A stretch of DNA of 64,000 nucleotides from Larimichthys crocea. Lineage: Eukaryota; Chordata; Actinopteri; Sciaenidae. This document shows, in pieces, positions 62,201-64,000 of the stretch. The translations under genes and the position numbers were made by a program. Numbering within the stretch: the stretch's first letter is position 1; every line of letters begins with the position of its first letter. Under the pieces are notes generated by a model. It did no database searches, was not told the origin of the DNA, and saw nothing but the letters and a program-made list of their open reading frames with translations. The stretch spans positions 2,718,642 through 2,782,641 of the forward strand of contig NC_040013.1 of NCBI RefSeq assembly GCF_000972845.2. The letters run 5' to 3'.

Positions 62201-64000
62201 CTGGTGTAACCTGGTCTCACACAGGAAGGAGTTCCCTCTGACCTGGAAGTAGTACCACTCCATCAGCAGAGGTGAGTTTTCTTCCATCCTTGTACCAGCT
62301 GAGTTTGGGTGGAGGAATGGCATTACTCTCACAGGACAGGCTGATTGGATGACCCAGGACCACTTCCCGCTTCTCCACCATGTCCTCGTTATCGTCGTCC
62401 TCGTGGCCCAGACCCCAGGCTGCTTCTCTGTTGGACACCCGGTGGAAGACCGGCGGAACTACAGGACGAGAGCATATTTGAGTTCAAACGAACTGAAACA
62501 ATAGAGAAAGTACACAGATGAAACTAAACACACCCTGAATGATGACGTGGAAGTCTCTCTTGTCCTCTCCTGCAGAGTTGGTGACCACACACGTGTACTG
62601 CCCCTCATGGGACAACATGGCATTCTCAATGTGAAGGACGGGGCCACTCTCCTGAATGCCGACATGGACGTTTCCACTCAGCAACTAAAGACAAAGAGAA
62701 TACCTCAGACCACACAGTGCAGGGGAAATAATGCTCCTGGCAATCTGTCTCCACTGATTTTACACAGCACAGTCTGTTCACAGGCGTTGTGTAAAGTCTC
62801 ACAGTAAACATTACTACATGCATAACACCCTGAATCTCTGACTAGTGTTGGTGTTCGAGCTGTGATTGTGGAGGAGAAGGAAGAAGGAGACGATAACTCT
62901 GGATCCTTTTTTTGTCCACCGTGAGTCTGAATACGGCCAGAGAGGAATTACAGTGACCTAAATTATTTTCTCTCTGTTTGTAACTTGTGAAAAATCTGTT
63001 TTTGTCAGGGTAATCTAAGCGTTTATTGTTGTAATACTCTTATTTGGCCACAGGAGGATGAAGTGCTCCACTACCTATGATCTAAATAGGACTAAAAGCA
63101 TTCTCAGGATTTAATTTCTCTTTGTGCGTTGATTTAAAAAAACATTCACAAGCAAAAACAAAGACATGGCAGTCAAGTTACATAATTTCCTAACACCCAA
63201 TATATGTACGCTGTGTTTAAACGTGCATGGAGAAATTTGTAAATAATGCTTTCCCGCCTCACTTATATAAAGGCGTAAGTATAATGGTTTGAAAGGTTTG
63301 ACAACTGAGTCAAAACATTTGGCAGATGGCATAAAAATTAACACAATAAAACGATATTTCCACCCTGATCCTCGTGTATTTCCTGCACAACATTCACATA
63401 AGCACACACACACAGTAAAAATGAAGCTGCACATGAAAATAGTGTCAGTCGAGGAAAAAAACACACAGCAGCAGTGTAATCACAGTATTTTAACGCTGTG
63501 ATATTTAATCACTGCATTCTTCTTTCTTTGTCTTTGCTATAATTAACCAGCTTACTCATTGCACAAAATCTGGAGGGTGGAGGTGGATTGTGCAGTTCTG
63601 TTGCAGTTCTTATTGGGTGCCAGCAGAGGCTGAACTTGTTCCATTAAAAACACCTTACGGGTTCGTAGTATGTTTGTGTTTGTGAGAGATGACAAACCAA
63701 CCTGTCCATCTTTGAACCAGTGAACCTTTGGCTCAGGGAAACCTTTGGTCAGGCAGGAGAGCGTTAAACTCCCATTGATGCGTACTTTCTCTTCCTGACC
63801 ACCAAACGTTAAGGATGTCGAGTCGCCTTCGATCTGTGGTGGGACTGAAGAGAGGGGATACAAACAGATGTAGCATTAAAACTACTGCCTCAAACACTTT
63901 GGTTTCTATGTGGTTCAGACGTCTCTTACCCAGAACACTCAGAGAATAATGTTTGATGGCGGTGCCGGCTGGATTAGTGGCCTTGCAGGTGTAAAGACCC
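45146..64000 (-). CDS. hmcn2: Hemicentin-2-like, C-terminal half, 5' end beyond the window
   Basis: Fifty-one exons on the minus strand join in phase to 2606 residues plus TGA (45148-45146). Order from N- to C-terminus: partial Ig, 19 complete Ig domains, one TSP1, nidogen G2F, eight cbEGF modules, fibulin-type C-terminus. This order is diagnostic of hemicentins, giant secreted basement-membrane proteins that link tissues and support epithelial adhesion; in zebrafish hmcn2 takes part in fin-fold integrity. Hemicentin-1 of mammals has six TSP1 repeats; the single TSP1 here and the linkage to angptl2 (both on human 9q33-q34) favour hemicentin-2. Most Ig domains are split over two exons, with phase-1 introns between domains. 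The VWA domain and roughly twenty earlier Ig domains should lie to the right of 64000. Confidence 0.93.
45525..46384 (-). other. hmcn2: Last hmcn2 intron, with AT-rich inverted repeats
   Basis: An 860-bp intron. At 45986-46131 it has facing copies of a TTCTGACTTTTTCTCAGAAT-like sequence separated by T/A runs, and at 46144-46203 a strong hairpin (listed separately). No coding potential. Confidence 0.75.
46144..46203. repeat. Strong inverted repeat (hairpin)
   Basis: Arms 46144-46168 and 46179-46203: 16 bp perfect (TTAATCTCTCAACCGC with its complement), extending to 25 bp with two mismatches, around a 10-base loop GTGGGGCAGG. It could be a tiny inverted-repeat element or the end of a larger one. 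Confidence 0.9.
46385..46511 (-). CDS. hmcn2: hmcn2 cbEGF module 8
   Basis: 127 nt, entering in phase 1 and leaving in phase 2. [40 protein letters not shown]. The change of phase marks the junction to the C-terminal domain. Confidence 0.94.
46606..46725 (-). CDS. hmcn2: hmcn2 cbEGF module 7
   Basis: Phase 1-1, 120 nt. [39 protein letters not shown]. Confidence 0.95.
46800..47093 (-). CDS. hmcn2: hmcn2 cbEGF module 6 with basic insert
   Basis: Phase 1-1, 294 nt, more than twice the size of the other EGF exons. [22 protein letters not shown] and [14 protein letters not shown] are followed by a roughly 55-residue segment rich in Arg and Ser ([30 protein letters not shown]) before the next module. 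A comparable Arg/Tyr-rich insert exists at this point in hemicentin-1 as I remember it, so it is a family feature. Confidence 0.95.
47180..47308 (-). CDS. hmcn2: hmcn2 cbEGF module 5
   Basis: Phase 1-1, 129 nt. [42 protein letters not shown]. Confidence 0.95.
47839..47964 (-). CDS. hmcn2: hmcn2 cbEGF module 4
   Basis: Phase 1-1, 126 nt. [26 protein letters not shown], then [13 protein letters not shown]. Confidence 0.94.
48108..48497. mobile_element. 390-bp element with perfect 16-bp terminal inverted repeats
   Basis: The left end TTGGAAACTTTCCATG (48108-48123) is the exact reverse complement of the right end CATGGAAAGTTTCCAA (48482-48497). Subterminal sequences also mirror each other: TTTATGGGAATTCA on the left, CATAAATTCCCAG and TAATTCCCATGG on the right. 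It is a non-autonomous element in the intron between EGF modules 3 and 4; the same sequence is familiar from other teleost genomes. No transposase frame. Confidence 0.88.
49107..49226 (-). CDS. hmcn2: hmcn2 cbEGF module 3
   Basis: Phase 1-1, 120 nt. [36 protein letters not shown] long intron (1142 bp) containing a transposon remnant separates it from module 4. Confidence 0.95.
49402..49536 (-). CDS. hmcn2: hmcn2 cbEGF module 2, with GC donor
   Basis: Phase 1-1, 135 nt. [36 protein letters not shown]. The exon ends AAG followed by GCAAGT, a GC-AG intron; the phase and the next exon confirm that reading. Confidence 0.93.
49696..49815 (-). CDS. hmcn2: hmcn2 cbEGF module 1
   Basis: Phase 1-1, 120 nt. 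[11 protein letters not shown] with [10 protein letters not shown], matching the C-x-N-x4-F/Y-x-C hydroxylation motif of calcium-binding EGF modules. Confidence 0.95.
49915..49974 (-). CDS. hmcn2: hmcn2 short linker exon before the EGF array
   Basis: A 60-nt phase 1-1 exon encoding [19 protein letters not shown]. It has two cysteines and joins the G2F domain to the first DEDEC of the EGF array. It is shorter than a complete EGF module. Confidence 0.9.
50059..51187 (-). CDS. hmcn2: hmcn2 nidogen G2F beta-barrel domain (four exons)
   Basis: Exons 51187-51035, 50875-50738, 50519-50398 and 50299-50059 encode about 218 residues. Recognisable pieces are [19 protein letters not shown], the acidic DNEEEES turn, [39 protein letters not shown] and [16 protein letters not shown]. 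In nidogen this barrel binds perlecan and collagen IV; in hemicentins it is thought to serve matrix assembly. Confidence 0.93.
51342..51512 (-). CDS. hmcn2: hmcn2 thrombospondin type-1 repeat
   Basis: One 171-nt exon encodes a complete TSP1 module: [20 protein letters not shown] with the W-x-x-W pair and CSxTC motif (potential C-mannosylation and O-fucosylation sites by family knowledge), then [12 protein letters not shown], and closing cysteines in CQAGLCPG. Only one TSP1 is present between the last Ig and the G2F domain, against six in mammalian hemicentin-1. Confidence 0.95.
51704..52649 (-). CDS. hmcn2: hmcn2 Ig domain w20, last Ig (exons 52649-52459, 51785-51704)
   Basis: Starts EPPVLKG; core [33 protein letters not shown]. 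Internal intron phase 0 (673 bp). It is followed directly by the TSP1 exon. Confidence 0.92.
51786..52458 (-). other. hmcn2: hmcn2 intron within Ig w20
   Basis: A 673-bp phase-0 intron with no repeat or exon recognised. Frames inside (for example 52102-52335) have no domain pattern. Confidence 0.7.
52741..53322 (-). CDS. hmcn2: hmcn2 Ig domain w19 (rest of exon 53403-53190 plus 52875-52741)
   Basis: Begins about [12 protein letters not shown] without an intron separating it from the previous domain; core [18 protein letters not shown], then [15 protein letters not shown] in the last exon. Internal intron phase 1, containing a repeat similar to that in the w16 intron. Confidence 0.92.
53030..53150 (+). 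repeat. Short interspersed repeat in hmcn2 intron, copy 1
   Basis: Shares TTTCATCCAAATGT-like, GTTTCCATCCAC, AGTAGGTGGCGCCA and GTCGGAAAACCAGA blocks, in order, with 54398-54563. This copy is internally deleted relative to the other. Confidence 0.85.
53323..53683 (-). CDS. hmcn2: hmcn2 Ig domain w18 (exon 53683-53493 plus first part of 53403-53190)
   Basis: Starts VPPMITP; core [18 protein letters not shown] in the first exon; [15 protein letters not shown] is at the start of the following 214-nt exon, which continues directly into the next domain. The boundary at 53323 is approximate. Confidence 0.92.
53767..54036 (-). CDS. hmcn2: hmcn2 Ig domain w17, single exon
   Basis: A complete domain in one 270-nt phase 1-1 exon, starting [40 protein letters not shown]. 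Confidence 0.94.
54119..54847 (-). CDS. hmcn2: hmcn2 Ig domain w16 (exons 54847-54713, 54253-54119)
   Basis: Starts EPPEIRP; core [33 protein letters not shown]. Two equal 135-nt exons flank a phase-1 intron holding a short interspersed repeat (54398-54563). Confidence 0.92.
54398..54563 (+). repeat. Short interspersed repeat in hmcn2 intron, copy 2
   Basis: Longer copy of the 53030-53150 family, same orientation, inside the w16 intron. It contains CTTCCATCCAAATGTATCGC, TTTGTTTCCATCCACTGC, GCAGTAGGTGGCGCCACT and GTCGGAAAACCAGAATTTTA. Confidence 0.85.
54927..55299 (-). CDS. hmcn2: hmcn2 Ig domain w15 (exons 55299-55135, 55034-54927)
   Basis: Starts VPPSIED; core [33 protein letters not shown]. 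Internal intron phase 1. Confidence 0.92.
55392..55758 (-). CDS. hmcn2: hmcn2 Ig domain w14 (exons 55758-55602, 55513-55392)
   Basis: Starts with GPSISPG; core [33 protein letters not shown]. Internal intron phase 2 (88 bp). Confidence 0.92.
55843..56197 (-). CDS. hmcn2: hmcn2 Ig domain w13 (exons 56197-56053, 55970-55843)
   Basis: Starts with PPVIKEG; core [33 protein letters not shown]. Internal intron phase 2 (82 bp), donor GTAGGT. Confidence 0.92.
56278..56645 (-). CDS. hmcn2: hmcn2 Ig domain w12 (exons 56645-56509, 56419-56278)
   Basis: Starts VPPTLLG; core [33 protein letters not shown]. Internal intron phase 0. Confidence 0.92.
56646..57320 (-). other. hmcn2: hmcn2 intron between Ig w11 and w12
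   Basis: A 675-bp intron between Ig domains, phase 1. Nothing recognised inside. Confidence 0.7.
57321..57870 (-). CDS. hmcn2: hmcn2 Ig domain w11 (exons 57870-57680, 57402-57321)
   Basis: Starts EPPKIST; core [33 protein letters not shown]. Internal intron phase 0. Confidence 0.92.
57960..58238 (-). CDS. hmcn2: hmcn2 Ig domain w10, single exon
   Basis: A whole Ig domain in one 279-nt phase 1-1 exon, starting [40 protein letters not shown]. It lacks the internal intron found in most neighbours. Confidence 0.94.
58519..58903 (-). CDS. hmcn2: hmcn2 Ig domain w9 (exons 58903-58720, 58616-58519)
   Basis: Starts VPPSISG; core [33 protein letters not shown]. Phase (2) and the expected E strand ([13 protein letters not shown]) place the second acceptor after a run of eight adenines at 58617, instead of at the better-looking GTGCAG 16 bases downstream, which would break the frame. 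Confidence 0.88.
58989..59749 (-). CDS. hmcn2: hmcn2 Ig domain w8 (exons 59749-59590, 59113-58989)
   Basis: Starts VSPTILD; core [33 protein letters not shown]. Internal intron phase 2, containing a (CA)22 repeat. Confidence 0.92.
59237..59280 (+). repeat. (CA)22 microsatellite in hmcn2 intron
   Basis: A perfect run of 22 CA units in the w8 internal intron; likely polymorphic. Confidence 0.97.
59830..60191 (-). CDS. hmcn2: hmcn2 Ig domain w7 (exons 60191-60060, 59973-59830)
   Basis: Starts VPPVLDG; core [33 protein letters not shown]. Internal intron phase 1 (86 bp). Confidence 0.92.
60279..60873 (-). CDS. hmcn2: hmcn2 Ig domain w6 (exons 60873-60677, 60360-60279)
   Basis: Starts VLPTLKP; core [33 protein letters not shown]. 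The internal phase-0 intron falls just before the cysteine-bearing half, donor GTCGGG. Confidence 0.92.
61090..61471 (-). CDS. hmcn2: hmcn2 Ig domain w5 (exons 61471-61310, 61203-61090)
   Basis: Starts VPPKITG; core [32 protein letters not shown]. The internal phase-1 intron splits the C'-E region after ILPG. Confidence 0.92.
61592..61956 (-). CDS. hmcn2: hmcn2 Ig domain w4 (exons 61956-61769, 61688-61592)
   Basis: Starts VPPVIMG; core [18 protein letters not shown], then [15 protein letters not shown]. The usual D-x-G-x-Y-x-C motif is altered to D-M-A-G-Y-L-C. Phase-0 internal intron of 80 bp. Confidence 0.92.
62047..62458 (-). CDS. hmcn2: hmcn2 Ig domain w3 with acidic insert (exons 62458-62243, 62160-62047)
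   Basis: Between VPPVFHR and the B strand lies an unusual stretch of about 22 residues ([17 protein letters not shown]) that makes this the longest first-half Ig exon (216 nt). Core motifs are normal: [32 protein letters not shown]. The internal intron is phase 1 and very short (82 bp). Confidence 0.92.
62534..63844 (-). CDS. hmcn2: hmcn2 Ig domain w2 (exons 63844-63702, 62684-62534)
   Basis: Starts VPPQIEG, has LTLSCLTKG and VHWFKDGQ in the first exon, and [14 protein letters not shown] in the second. The internal intron (phase 0) is 1017 bp, the longest between Ig half-exons in this window. The second exon ends at donor GTGTGT. Confidence 0.92.
62685..63701 (-). other. hmcn2: hmcn2 intron within Ig w2
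   Basis: A 1017-bp phase-0 intron, unusually long for this part of the gene. No repeat or exon recognised; frames such as 63111-63464 are not protein-like. Confidence 0.7.
63930..64000 (-). CDS. hmcn2: hmcn2 Ig domain w1, partial
   Basis: Second half of an Ig domain cut by the window edge: [12 protein letters not shown] with the second disulfide cysteine, then the G strand HYSLSVL. Ends in phase 1 at donor GTAAGAG. The numbering w1-w20 is local to this window. Confidence 0.9.

Overview
The window is genomic DNA from a ray-finned fish, most likely a percomorph teleost. The evidence is two vertebrate extracellular-protein genes with compact introns and several interspersed repeats of a kind I know from teleost genomes. 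No prokaryotic, viral or CRISPR features are visible, and most open reading frames are chance frames in non-coding DNA.

Layout: (1) 1-4.2 kb is non-coding, with a diverged pair of direct repeats (1939-2247 and 3322-3604) and a teleost interspersed repeat between them. (2) 4.2-10 kb carries angptl2 (angiopoietin-like 2) on the minus strand: four coding exons encoding a predicted 514-aa secreted protein, an AT-rich probable 3' UTR and a probable upstream non-coding first exon that I could not locate. (3) 10-37.9 kb has no recognisable exon. It holds decayed repeats, a tRNA-derived SINE, a short inverted-repeat element and simple repeats. (4) 37.89-41.26 kb is a short inverted-repeat transposon that appears to have been blown up from inside by about 3.1 kb of a roughly 20-bp AT-rich minisatellite. 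(5) 41.3-45.1 kb is non-coding and includes the probable hmcn2 3' UTR, which contains a 170-bp element with perfect 16-bp terminal inverted repeats. (6) 45.15-64.0 kb is the 3' half of a hemicentin gene, best called hmcn2, on the minus strand. Fifty-one exons were assigned, and their reading phases join without a break into 2606 residues plus stop: one partial and 19 complete Ig domains, one thrombospondin type-1 repeat, a nidogen G2F barrel, eight calcium-binding EGF modules and a fibulin-type C-terminus ending in STYPY. The 5' half (VWA domain and earlier Ig domains) lies beyond position 64000.

Both genes encode secreted proteins and read in the same direction (hmcn2 upstream, angptl2 downstream), but nothing shows joint regulation. 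The human orthologues are both on chromosome 9q33-q34, so the linkage is probably ancestral. In human, ANGPTL2 is nested in RALGPS1; I recognised no ralgps1 exon here. The least ordinary item is the transposon-embedded minisatellite with its internal higher-order duplication. I found no convincing undescribed gene system.
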